A stretch of DNA of 38,014 nt. It comes from XN24 sp047921395. GTDB taxonomy: Bacteria; Pseudomonadota; Gammaproteobacteria; Steroidobacterales; XN24. The notes below the pieces were generated by a model. That model was not told the origin of the DNA. It did not search any database and worked only from the letters and a program-made list of their open reading frames with translations. Every line of letters begins with the position of its first letter. The first letter of the stretch is position 1. The DNA lies in NCBI GenBank assembly GCA_047921395.1, contig JBLRWH010000018.1, positions 1 through 38,014 on the forward strand. Direction: 5' to 3'. Below, one piece after another: positions 7,302 through 15,643 of the stretch. The translations under genes and the position numbers were made by a program.

Positions 7302-8783
7302 ATGAGCAGCGCCACGCATTACCAGACTGCCCCCGAAGACCGGATCCCCTTTCACCTCAAGGTGATTTACGGCCTTGGGGCGTTCGTCAACAACCTCCTG
7401 GCCGCGGCCATTGGCGGCATGGTGATCGTGCTGAACCTCGGGCTCGGGATGAATCCGGCCCTCGTCGGGCTCGTCGCCGCCCTGCCCCGCCTGACCGACG
7501 CCCTGACCGATCCGCTGATGGGCTACATCTCGGACACGACCCGCTCGCGCTGGGGCCGGCGCCGGCCGTATATCTTCATCGGCGCGATCGCCGCGGGGGT
7601 GATCTTCGCCCTGCTGTGGCAGCTGCCCGCGGACAAGTCCGAGGCGTTCTACTTCTGGTATTTCCTCGCCGGCTCGATTCTCTTCTATCTCGCCTACACC
7701 GTCTTCGCCACACCCTGGGTGGCGCTCGGCTACGAGCTGACGCCCGACTACCACGAGCGTACCCGCCTCATGGGCACGCAGAACTTCATCGGCCAGCTCG
7801 CCTACATCATCGCCCCCTGGTTCCTGCTCATCATGCAGAGCGAGTCAATGTTCGACGGCATGGTGGACGGCGCGGCGGGGCTGTCGATCATGATCGCGGT
7901 GGTCGTGATCTCGATCGGCGTCCTGCCGGCGATTTTCCTGCGCGAGCGCTTCAAGGCAAACATCGCCGTGGCCTGCCCCGGCGACGAGATTCCCGTCGAG
8001 AGCATGGCCACCGCCTTGTCGCGTAATCTCAGGGGCTTCCTGAAGGGCTTCGCGACCTCGCTGAAGTTCAAGCCGTTCCTCAAGCTCTGTGCCGCAACCT
8101 TCCTGGTCTTCAACGGCTTCATGCTGATCGCGTCGTTCCAGTTCTACGTCATCATTTATTACGTGTTCGGCGGCGACACCGTCGAGGGCGCCAGGTATGC
8201 GGGCTATTCCGGCACGCTGGGCGCGATCTCGACCTTCCTCGTGATCATCTTCGTGACCTGGATCGGCACCCGGCTCGGCAAGCGGCGCACGTTCTTCCTC
8301 GCCACCGGCATTTCCATGGTGGGCTACGCGCTGAAGTGGTTCTGCTACAACCCCGAGGTGCCGTGGATGCTGCTGATTCCGGCGCCCCTGATGGCGTTCG
8401 GGCTGGGCGGCCTGTTCACGCTGATGCCTTCCATGATCGCGGACGTGGTCGACGCCGACGAGCTGAACACGCACGAGCGGCGCGAAGGCATGTACGGCTC
8501 GATCTTCTGGTGGGTGGTCAAGCTCGGCATGGCCGCGGCGCTCGCGGCCGGCGGGTTCCTGCTGAACGCCACAGGGTTCGACGTGGCGCTCGGCGGAGAC
8601 CAGGCGGAACGGACGATCTACCTGATGCGCCTGTTCGACGCCTTCATTCCCTGCGCCGCCTCGGGCATCGCGATCTGGGCGATCTACACCTTCTCGATCA
8701 CCGAGGAGAAAGCCCACGAGGTTCGCGCCGAGCTCGAGCGGCGGCGGGGCCCCGGCGGAGAACCGGCGAGCCAGCCCGCCTAG
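7302..8783 (+). CDS. GPH-family (MelB-like) sugar:cation symporter, MFS superfamily
   Basis: The 493-residue protein has about 12 hydrophobic segments. The first loop carries DPLMGYISDTTRSRWGRRRP, the signature of glycoside-pentoside-hexuronide:cation symporters, and the central loop carries a second basic stretch (GTRLGKRR). It would import glucosides, here probably laminari-oligosaccharides or glucose, across the inner membrane. It is divergent from the GH3-GH17-lysR operon and shares the palindromic control region. The ATG at 7302 is weakly preceded by a ribosome site. Cation and exact sugar are unknown. I see no TonB receptor in the window, so outer-membrane passage is not explained here. 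Confidence 0.9.
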   Translation: MSSATHYQTAPEDRIPFHLKVIYGLGAFVNNLLAAAIGGMVIVLNLGLGMNPALVGLVAALPRLTDALTDPLMGYISDTTRSRWGRRRPYIFIGAIAAGVIFALLWQLPADKSEAFYFWYFLAGSILFYLAYTVFATPWVALGYELTPDYHERTRLMGTQNFIGQLAYIIAPWFLLIMQSESMFDGMVDGAAGLSIMIAVVVISIGVLPAIFLRERFKANIAVACPGDEIPVESMATALSRNLRGFLKGFATSLKFKPFLKLCAATFLVFNGFMLIASFQFYVIIYYVFGGDTVEGARYAGYSGTLGAISTFLVIIFVTWIGTRLGKRRTFFLATGISMVGYALKWFCYNPEVPWMLLIPAPLMAFGLGGLFTLMPSMIADVVDADELNTHERREGMYGSIFWWVVKLGMAAALAAGGFLLNATGFDVALGGDQAERTIYLMRLFDAFIPCAASGIAIWAIYTFSITEEKAHEVRAELERRRGPGGEPASQPA

Positions 8784-8894
8784 GGCCTGTTCACTCAGGA
8801 CCTGACACAGCGCCGGCCGTAACTTTCTCGGCACAGGGTGGGTCTTAGTCCGGGACGGAACATTTCCCTCTTCGGAACCTGCAGAGCCCGCGCA

Positions 8895-10061
8895 ATGGAT
8901 TACGACCTGGTCATCATCGGTGGCGGCATTCATGGCGCGGGCGTCGCCCAGGCTGCCGCCGCGGCCGGTTACCGAGTGCTGGTGCTGGAAAAAACCGGCC
9001 TGGCCAACGGCAGTTCCAGCCGGTCCAGCAAGCTGATCCACGGCGGCCTGCGGTATCTCGAGAGCGGGCAGTTCCGCCTCGTGCGGGAAAGCCTGCGTGA
9101 ACGCGCCACCCTGCTGGCCATCGCGCCGGACCTCGTGCGGCTCGTGCCGTTCCACATCCCGATTTATCCGGACACCCGCCGGCGTTCCTGGCAGATTCGC
9201 GCCGGGCTCAGCCTGTACGCCTTGCTGGCCGGGATGGGGCCGGAGGCTCGTTATGCCAGCCTGCCGCGCGCGGCCTGGGGCTCGCTGGATGGCTTGAGGA
9301 CCGATGCGCTGGCCGCAGTATTTCGCTACCAGGACGCCCAGACGGACGACGCCGCGCTGACCCGGGCGGTGATGTGTTCGGCCCAGTCCCTGGGCGCGGA
9401 GCTGGCCATGCCCGCGCGCTTTTCCGGCGCCAGGCTCGAGGACGATGGCTGCAGCGTCGAGTACTGGCATGCAGGACGCCGGATCTCGTGCCGCGCCCGC
9501 GTGCTCGTCAATGCCGCCGGCCCCTGGGCCGCGGAAGTGCTGTCGCAGGTCGAGCCGCGACTCCCCGCGCCGGCCGTGGACCTGGTGCGGGGCACGCACC
9601 TCGCCCTGCCGGGGCCGCTCGAGCGCGGCGCCTATTACATGGAAGCGCCACAGGACGGCCGCGCGGTGTTCGCGTTGCCGCATGGCGATTGCACCTTGGT
9701 CGGCACGACCGAGGCCCTGCATGAAGAGGCGCCCGATGCCGTCGCGCCGACGCCCGCGGAGTGTGCCTACCTGCGCGAAGTCGTCGAGCACTACTTCCCC
9801 CACTGGCGCGGTTGCGAAGCGATCGGCGAGTTTGCCGGGCTGCGGGTGCTGCCCAAGGCCGCGCAGAGCGCGTTCGGTCGCTCCCGCGAAACGGTGCTGC
9901 AGGCCGACCGCGCTGAACGGCCGCGACTGGTCAGCGTGCTCGGCGGCAAATTGACCACCTACCGCGCCAGCGCCGAGAAGCTTGTGCGCGGGCTGGCGGC
10001 GACCCTGCCCCGGCGCTCGCCACGCGGCGACACGCGCACGCTCCCGCTGCAGCCGGATTGA
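8895..10061 (+). CDS. FAD-dependent glycerol-3-phosphate dehydrogenase-like protein (short GlpD type)
   Basis: The 388-residue protein starts with MDYDLVIIGGGIHGAGVA, a Rossmann FAD-binding motif, then SSSRSSKLIHGGLRYLE, typical of GlpD. Later landmarks are VNAAGPWA, LPHGDCTLVGTTE and the C-terminal SVLGGKLTTYR. It would oxidise glycerol-3-phosphate to dihydroxyacetone phosphate at the membrane. Classical GlpD is about 500 residues; this one ends soon after the KLTTYR motif, so the usual C-terminal helical domain is missing. Start 8895 is chosen because the FAD motif follows directly; a GTG-type frame from 8838 adds 19 residues of no recognisable content. Other DAO-family oxidoreductase roles are possible. 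Confidence 0.82.
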   Translation: MDYDLVIIGGGIHGAGVAQAAAAAGYRVLVLEKTGLANGSSSRSSKLIHGGLRYLESGQFRLVRESLRERATLLAIAPDLVRLVPFHIPIYPDTRRRSWQIRAGLSLYALLAGMGPEARYASLPRAAWGSLDGLRTDALAAVFRYQDAQTDDAALTRAVMCSAQSLGAELAMPARFSGARLEDDGCSVEYWHAGRRISCRARVLVNAAGPWAAEVLSQVEPRLPAPAVDLVRGTHLALPGPLERGAYYMEAPQDGRAVFALPHGDCTLVGTTEALHEEAPDAVAPTPAECAYLREVVEHYFPHWRGCEAIGEFAGLRVLPKAAQSAFGRSRETVLQADRAERPRLVSVLGGKLTTYRASAEKLVRGLAATLPRRSPRGDTRTLPLQPD

Positions 10062-10152
10062 GGAACCTGGCCGAGTCCCTGCCGGCAAGCCGGCTTGACC
10101 CGGTGAAACACCCATCGCGATACTCGTGCTACCGCGCCTGGAGGCCTGCTTC

Positions 10153-10815
10153 GTGCCACGTTCGTTCCCCCCGTCCATCATCGCCATCGGGCGCAATTAC
10201 GCCGCACACGCCGCCGAAATGGGCGGTGCCATACCGACACAGCCCGTCGTGTTCATGAAGAACCCGGCGTCTGTCGTGGGCGACGGCGAGGCGATCTTGA
10301 TTCCGCCGATCTGTCGCGAGCACGGACCGCAGGTCGATTTCGAAGGCGAGCTGGCGGTCGTGATCGATCGCGATTGTCGCGACGTCCGGCCTGCGGACGC
10401 CCTCGCCGTGGTGCGCGGCTATGCCTGCGCCAATGACGTCAGCGCCCGCTGGTGGCAGAAGGAAGGCAGCGGCGGCCAGTTCTGTCGCGGCAAGAGCTTC
10501 GACACCTTTTGTCCGCTCGGCCGCATCGTGCCCGCAGCCGAGGTCGGCGACCCGCAGTCCCTCGCCATCCGCACGAGAGTCAACGGCGTCCTGATGCAAC
10601 AGAGCAACACGGCGCTGATGCTCTTTCCCATTGGCACGCTCATCGCGGAACTGTCGCGCGGCACGACGCTGCTCGCCGGCACCGTCATTCTCACCGGCAC
10701 CCCGGCGGGCGTCGGGGCCGCGCGCACGCCCCCCGTGTTCCTAAGCCACGGCGACGTGGTGGAGGTCGAGGTGGAAAACGTCGGCACGCTCCGGAACCCG
10801 GTGGTCGAAGGCTGA
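10153..10815 (+). CDS. Fumarylacetoacetate hydrolase family protein (acylpyruvase-like)
   Basis: The 220-residue protein is of the short FAHD1/YcgM type. It shows IAIGRNYAAHAAEMG, PVVFMKNPASVV, the metal-binding DFEGELAVVI, GYACANDVSARWWQ, GKSFDTFCPLG and ILTGTPAGVG. Family members hydrolyse acylpyruvates or decarboxylate oxaloacetate using Mg2+ or Mn2+. GTG 10153 is preferred because GGAGG stands 8 nt upstream; GTG 10126 would extend it by nine residues with no ribosome site. It sits between the GlpD-like gene and the cupin gene on the same strand, 30 bp from the latter, so the three may be cotranscribed. The exact substrate is unknown. Confidence 0.88.
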   Translation: MPRSFPPSIIAIGRNYAAHAAEMGGAIPTQPVVFMKNPASVVGDGEAILIPPICREHGPQVDFEGELAVVIDRDCRDVRPADALAVVRGYACANDVSARWWQKEGSGGQFCRGKSFDTFCPLGRIVPAAEVGDPQSLAIRTRVNGVLMQQSNTALMLFPIGTLIAELSRGTTLLAGTVILTGTPAGVGAARTPPVFLSHGDVVEVEVENVGTLRNPVVEG

Positions 10816-10845
10816 GCCGGCCGCGGCCCTCCAGCGGGAATTTTC

Positions 10846-11685
10846 ATGCAACTCCAGACCCTCGAGTGCCGGAACGATCTCTCCCCCGGCGAATTCATCC
10901 AGCAGTACTACCTGCCCCAGAAGCCGGTGGTCCTGGGCAATTTCATGCAGGACTGGCCGGCGCGGGAGAAGTGGAATCTCGATTACCTGCGCAGGCTCGC
11001 CGGCCATGTGCCCGTCAATGTCTATGGCAGCTGGGAGAAACACGACCCCACGCGAATTTCGCGCACGCCGCAGGCGCTCATGTCCTTCGCCGAGTACCTG
11101 GACAGCCTCGATGGACCGGACGACGGCAAGGCCTACCGCCTGTTCCTGTTCAACCTGATCAAGCACTGCCCGCAACTGCGCGAGGACTTTAGTTTCCCGG
11201 CGTTCGCGCGTGGCTGGCTGAAATCCCAGCCGTTCATGTTCTTCGGGCGCAAGGATGCCGATGTCCGCATCCACTACGACCTCGATTTCTCGAACGTATT
11301 CCTGAGCCAGTTCCAGGGCGCCAAGCGGATCTGGCTGTTCGCCCCCGATCAATCCCGCAACCTGCATCGGCAGCCCTTCAGCTCGCACAGCAACATCAAC
11401 GTCCGTCGACCCGATTACGAGAAGTTTCCCCGCGCCTCGGGCCTGCAGGGCTACCGGTGTGACCTGAGCCATGGGCAGACGCTGTTCATGCCGTCCGGCT
11501 ACTGGCATTACGTGCATTACCTCAGCTCGGGGTACTCCCTGGCCCTGCGCAGCATGGCCGTCGGCGTGCCCCGAAAGCTCGACGCCCTCAGGCACCTGCT
11601 CTGGCTGAAGCCCGTCGATGACCTGATGGCCACCCTGTTCGAGGAGTCCTGGGCGAGATACAAGGTGAAAAAGGCCGGCGCCTAG
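10846..11685 (+). CDS. Cupin-8/JmjC-like 2-oxoglutarate Fe(II) oxygenase family protein
   Basis: The 279-residue protein opens with the PVVLGNFMQDWPA segment typical of cupin_8 (JmjC-like) proteins. The iron-binding triad appears to be His143 and Asp145 (IHYDLDFSNVF) plus His221 (MPSGYWHYV). LSQFQGAKRIWLFAPDQS is the usual beta-strand after the HxD motif. Such proteins hydroxylate proteins or small molecules; the substrate cannot be read from the sequence. The ATG at 10846 follows a moderate AGCGGGAA site. It is the last gene of a plus-strand run. The decayed nitroreductase lies convergent just after its stop. Confidence 0.85.
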   Translation: MQLQTLECRNDLSPGEFIQQYYLPQKPVVLGNFMQDWPAREKWNLDYLRRLAGHVPVNVYGSWEKHDPTRISRTPQALMSFAEYLDSLDGPDDGKAYRLFLFNLIKHCPQLREDFSFPAFARGWLKSQPFMFFGRKDADVRIHYDLDFSNVFLSQFQGAKRIWLFAPDQSRNLHRQPFSSHSNINVRRPDYEKFPRASGLQGYRCDLSHGQTLFMPSGYWHYVHYLSSGYSLALRSMAVGVPRKLDALRHLLWLKPVDDLMATLFEESWARYKVKKAGA

Positions 11686-11699
11686 CGGCGCGCATGCGA

Positions 11700-12024
11700 T
11701 CCGGCGAGTCGCCATGATCCAGCGGCCGAGGCAGCGCGGGGCCTGTGGGAAGCCAAGCGCCTCGGCCGCGAGTCCGTCGCGGCGCTCGCGCGCATCCCGC
11801 TTCGTGAACCGGATCCAGGACACGAGCTCCTCGACGAAGCCCGTGTCCTTGAACTGGGCGATGTTGCCCTCCCGCACGAAGCCGATGATCGGCTCGATCT
11901 CCGGTTCGGAGGTGTCGAACGTACGCACCGTGTCCCGGTCCGTGGAGAACTGCCATGGCTGGGTGTTGTGGCCCGAGGGGGCGAGCGTCGCGAAATGCAG
12001 GAGTTGCTCGAGTACCGGTTGCAT
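11700..12024 (-). pseudogene. Nitroreductase-like gene remnant (N-terminal and middle pieces)
   Basis: A frame starts at ATG 12024, with GGGAGG 7 nt upstream, and encodes MQPVLEQLLHFATLAPSGHN then TQPWQF, the typical flavin-binding start of Acg-like nitroreductases. After about residue 34 it jumps to a stretch (VEELVSWIRFTKRDA, GLAAEALGFPQAPRCLGRWIM, residues 64-104) that normally sits far downstream, so about 100 residues appear deleted in frame. After residue 104 the similarity ends and the open frame continues only as antisense of the cupin gene. A normal protein of this type has some 300 residues or more. It is probably non-functional, though the start signals are intact. Confidence 0.68.
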
Positions 12025-12064
12025 GGCCTGACCTCCCTTCTGGCCGGACGACAACCCCCTCACA

Positions 12065-12598
12065 CTAGCGCTTCGACAGGTCGGACAGGCCGTAGTAGGC
12101 GATCGGCATGTCTTCCCGCGTCGCGATGGTATCCCGCGCGCTCTTGGTGCATTCGAGCTGCATGCCGATCTTCTCCGCCACCCGGCGAGAGGCGATGTTG
12201 GGCGGATCGATGACCGCCACCAGGCGCGCCAGGCCCATCACGTCGCGCGCGTAGGCCACCAGCGCCCTGGCCGCCTCGGTCGCGTAGCCGTACCCCCAGT
12301 ACGCCTTCCAGATCCACCAGCCCAGCTCGAACTGGCCGTCGTCGTGCGGCTGCAGCCCCGCCAGGCCGATGACCTCGCCGCTCTCCGCCAGCACGACTGC
12401 ACCGAAACACGCGCCATACTTCTCCAGGTGGCGCGCCTGGCGCTCCAGGATCCGGTCGACCTCTTCGTCCGACCAGGTCCGGCCGCGCGTGATGTAACGC
12501 ATCATTTCGGGATCGCGAACCATGCGCTCCAGGGCCGGCCGGTCGGACTCGACCCAGGGCCGGATCCGAAGCCTGTCGGTGTTCAGTTCAAATGTCAT
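12065..12598 (-). CDS. GNAT family N-acetyltransferase (RimJ/RimL-like)
   Basis: The 177-residue protein has the N-terminal pattern LNTDRLRIRPW of the RimJ/RimL acetyltransferase group and the acetyl-CoA-binding motif A in WKAYWGYGYATEAARALVAYA. NIASRRVAEKIGMQLE is the usual motif B. It transfers acetyl from acetyl-CoA to an amine, possibly a protein N-terminus or a small molecule; the acceptor is not predictable. The stop lies 41 bp from the start of the nitroreductase remnant on the same strand. It is divergent from the CIA30 gene. Confidence 0.9.
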   Translation of the reverse strand: MTFELNTDRLRIRPWVESDRPALERMVRDPEMMRYITRGRTWSDEEVDRILERQARHLEKYGACFGAVVLAESGEVIGLAGLQPHDDGQFELGWWIWKAYWGYGYATEAARALVAYARDVMGLARLVAVIDPPNIASRRVAEKIGMQLECTKSARDTIATREDMPIAYYGLSDLSKR

Positions 12599-12684
12599 CG
12601 CTCACCTGCTGTCGCCAACTTCTCCGGGACGAGCCGGGGGCTGGCCCAAGACCCGGCCGCCCTCGACGGCGGTATCATGAGCGA

Positions 12685-13200
12685 ATGCATGACAGATTGC
12701 TCGTGGACGATTTCAGCGCGACCGATGGCGCCTCGGCGCTGGGGACGACCTGGCAGGGCTTCACCGACCGCGTCATGGGCGGCAAGTCCGACATGGAAAT
12801 CCAGCGCCGGGACGACGATGACGGCCCGGTGCTGAACATGCGCGGCCAGGTCCGGCTTGAGAACCGGGGCGGCTTCATCCAGGCGCGCCTGCCGCTGGAT
12901 CCCGACGGCGGCCTGTTCGACGCGAGCGCGTGGCAGGGCATCGGCCTCCGGGTGCGGGGGCGGCCCGGGCCCTATTACCTCCACCTGCGCACGCGCCATA
13001 ACTGGATGCCCTGGCAGTACTACCGGGCCCGCATCGATGTGCAGCCGGACTGGCGGGACCCGTTCGTGCCCTTCGATGCCTTCGAGGGCGTCTCGACCTC
13101 GCGCGCCCTGGACGTGCGCGCGCTGAAATCACTGGCGGTCGTGGCCTACGGGGAAGCCTTCGAGGCCGACATCGACGTGGCCCGCATCGAGCTGGTCTGA
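12685..13200 (+). CDS. CIA30 family protein
   Basis: The 171-residue protein is one complete CIA30-like galactose-binding-type beta-sandwich. Landmarks are LLVDDF, WQGFTDRVMGGKSD, NRGGFIQAR, GIGLRVRG, YYLHLRTRHNWMPWQYYRA and IDVARIEL at the end. The mitochondrial relative assists complex I assembly; bacterial members are mostly uncharacterised. ATG 12685 is chosen because the domain starts immediately; the frame extends upstream to 12592 without similarity. The stop overlaps the arfB start (TGATG), so the two are probably cotranslated. No signal peptide is visible. Confidence 0.85.
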   Translation: MHDRLLVDDFSATDGASALGTTWQGFTDRVMGGKSDMEIQRRDDDDGPVLNMRGQVRLENRGGFIQARLPLDPDGGLFDASAWQGIGLRVRGRPGPYYLHLRTRHNWMPWQYYRARIDVQPDWRDPFVPFDAFEGVSTSRALDVRALKSLAVVAYGEAFEADIDVARIELV

Positions 13201-13634
13201 TGGACACTGTCGACGACAAGCCCCGGTCACGGTTCTGGCCGCCGGAAAGCGAGCTGTCAGAGAAGTTCATCCTGACCGGCGGTCCGGGCGGGCAGCACGT
13301 GAATCGCACCGAGTCCGGGGTGCAGCTCAGTTTCGACGTGCCGGCCTCGTCCTTCCTCGACGAGGCGGTGAAGGCCCGCCTGCTGAAACTCGCCGGCAGC
13401 CGCGCCGACTCCGCCGGCGTGATTACCATCGATGCCCGGCGCTTCCGCAGCCAGCACCGCAACCGGGAGGACGCGCGCGAGCGCCTCGCCGCGCTGATCG
13501 AGCGCGCACACCACGAGCCGCGCAAGCGCATCCCGACCCGTCCCACGCAGGCCTCGAAGAAGCGGCGGCTCGCGGCGAAGCAGCATCGGGGCGCGATCAA
13601 GCAAAGACGCGGCACGCCCGGGCCCGACGACTAG
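13200..13634 (+). CDS. arfB: Alternative ribosome-rescue factor ArfB (peptidyl-tRNA hydrolase, YaeJ/ICT1 type)
   Basis: The 144-residue protein has the class-I release-factor catalytic motif GGPGGQHVN (GGQ at residues 30-32) but no stop-codon recognition domain, plus a long basic C-terminal tail rich in Lys and Arg (from about residue 105). This is the ArfB layout: the tail enters the empty mRNA channel of stalled ribosomes and the GGQ loop releases the peptide. FLDEAVKARLLKLAGSR and ITIDARRFRSQHRNREDA match the family core. The start overlaps the CIA30 stop by one base. It converges on dbpA. Confidence 0.92.
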   Translation: MDTVDDKPRSRFWPPESELSEKFILTGGPGGQHVNRTESGVQLSFDVPASSFLDEAVKARLLKLAGSRADSAGVITIDARRFRSQHRNREDARERLAALIERAHHEPRKRIPTRPTQASKKRRLAAKQHRGAIKQRRGTPGPDD

Positions 13635-13647
13635 GGCCTGTCAGCGC

Positions 13648-14787
<1,140 letters not shown>

Positions 14788-14887
14788 NNNNNNNNNNNNN
14801 NNNNNNNNNNNNNNNNNNNNNNNNNNNNNNNNNNNNNNNNNNNNNNNNNNNNNNNNNNNNNNNNNNNNNNNNNNNNNNNNNNNNNNN
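14788..14887. other. Assembly gap (100 N)
   Basis: Exactly 100 N bases, the conventional placeholder for a scaffold gap of unknown size. About 210 bp of dbpA coding sequence plus its promoter must lie here, so the true gap is probably longer than 100 bp. Sequence after the gap (14888-14979) does not encode a DbpA N-terminus. Confidence 0.97.
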
Positions 14888-14979
14888 GACCCATGCTGAT
14901 GACCCGACTTGAAAACCTGAACCCTGGAGAGGCTTCACGCGGGTAATCGACTGCGCTGCATGCAGTGACTGCTGACCAG

Positions 14980-15008
14980 GCCCGCTCCAGTCCAGAGCGG
15001 GCTTTTTT
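14980..15008 (+). terminator. Rho-independent terminator
   Basis: GCCCGCTC (14980-14987), a 7-nt loop, and GAGCGGGC (14995-15002) form an 8-bp GC-rich stem followed by six T on the plus strand. It must end a plus-strand transcript that begins within or beyond the gap. The only trace of that unit is 14888-14979, where an open frame ends at TAA 14943-14945; I cannot name it. Confidence 0.85.
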
Positions 15009-15110
15009 GTGCCGGAATTCCGATACGTCAAGCCCGCGTTCCCTGCCGCATGAGACGCCCCCGGCGCCGCGCGGACTGACAGCCGGCCAGCGCGTGCTGA
15101 CGGAGATCGT

Positions 15111-15643
15111 ATGAAGGCGCAGACGAATCGATTCAAGCTGTTCTGGATGCTGCTGGCCGGCCAGCGGGCGCGATATGCGGCTGCGATCCTCGCGCTGGTC
15201 GTCGCCTCCTGTTTCCTGTACCTGGCGCCGCTGGTGCCGCAGATCGTGATCGACGGCGTGGAGTACCGCGAGCGCGCGCTGCAATGGTGGCAGTCCAACT
15301 TCGGCATCGTGCTGCAGTCGCCGGTGCTGTTCTCCGGCTCGGTGCGCGAGAACATCCGTTACGGCCGGCTGGATGCGACCGACGCGGAAATCGTCGCCGC
15401 GGCCCGGCTCGTCAACGCCCACGACTTCATCAGCGAACTCGAGGACGGCTACCACTTCGACGTCGGCGAGCGCGGCAGCCGGCTGTCGACCTGATCCTGG
15501 TCATCGACGCTGGGCGGGTCGTCGAGCAGGGCACGCACGCCGAGCTGATGCTCCGCCGCGGCCGCTACCACGCGCTCTACGTGGGCCAGTTCACGCGGCA
15601 GCGCGAACAGTCATGGCTGGAAGGCGAAGCCGCGCTGCCCTAA
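15111..15643 (+). pseudogene. ABC exporter (MsbA-like) remnant with two internal deletions and a frameshift
   Basis: ATG 15111 starts a normal ABC-exporter N-terminus (first membrane helix, ending PQIVIDGV at residue 48). The next residues, EYRERALQWWQSNFGIVLQ, belong to the nucleotide-binding domain around the Q-loop, so most of the membrane domain and Walker A are missing. The frame continues through SPVLFSGSVRENIRYG to GERGSRLST and stops at 15494. In the next frame the text resumes after the H-loop region: LILVIDAGRVVEQGTHAEL to the natural end at 15643. Signature, Walker B and H-loop are thus missing. A normal protein has about 580-600 residues; about 175 codons remain. The junctions fall at repeated words (IDGV; RLST), suggesting deletion between short homologies or an assembly collapse. 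Confidence 0.85.

Noticed and set aside
7845..10196. 783-codon minus-strand frame across the symporter and GlpD-like genes
   Set aside because: Low-complexity Arg/Gly/His-rich antisense shadow spanning two well-supported plus-strand genes.
10741..12063. 440-codon minus frame beginning with the nitroreductase remnant
   Set aside because: Only the first ~104 codons after ATG 12024 resemble a protein family; the rest is antisense of the cupin gene.
14892..14945. Short plus-strand frame after the gap read as the end of a gene
   Set aside because: Only 18 codons are visible after the gap and no family can be recognised.
14888..14979. Riboswitch, 5S rRNA or tRNA tail before the terminator
   Set aside because: I compared it by eye with glycine riboswitch, 6S, 5S, tmRNA and RNase P ends and found no convincing match.
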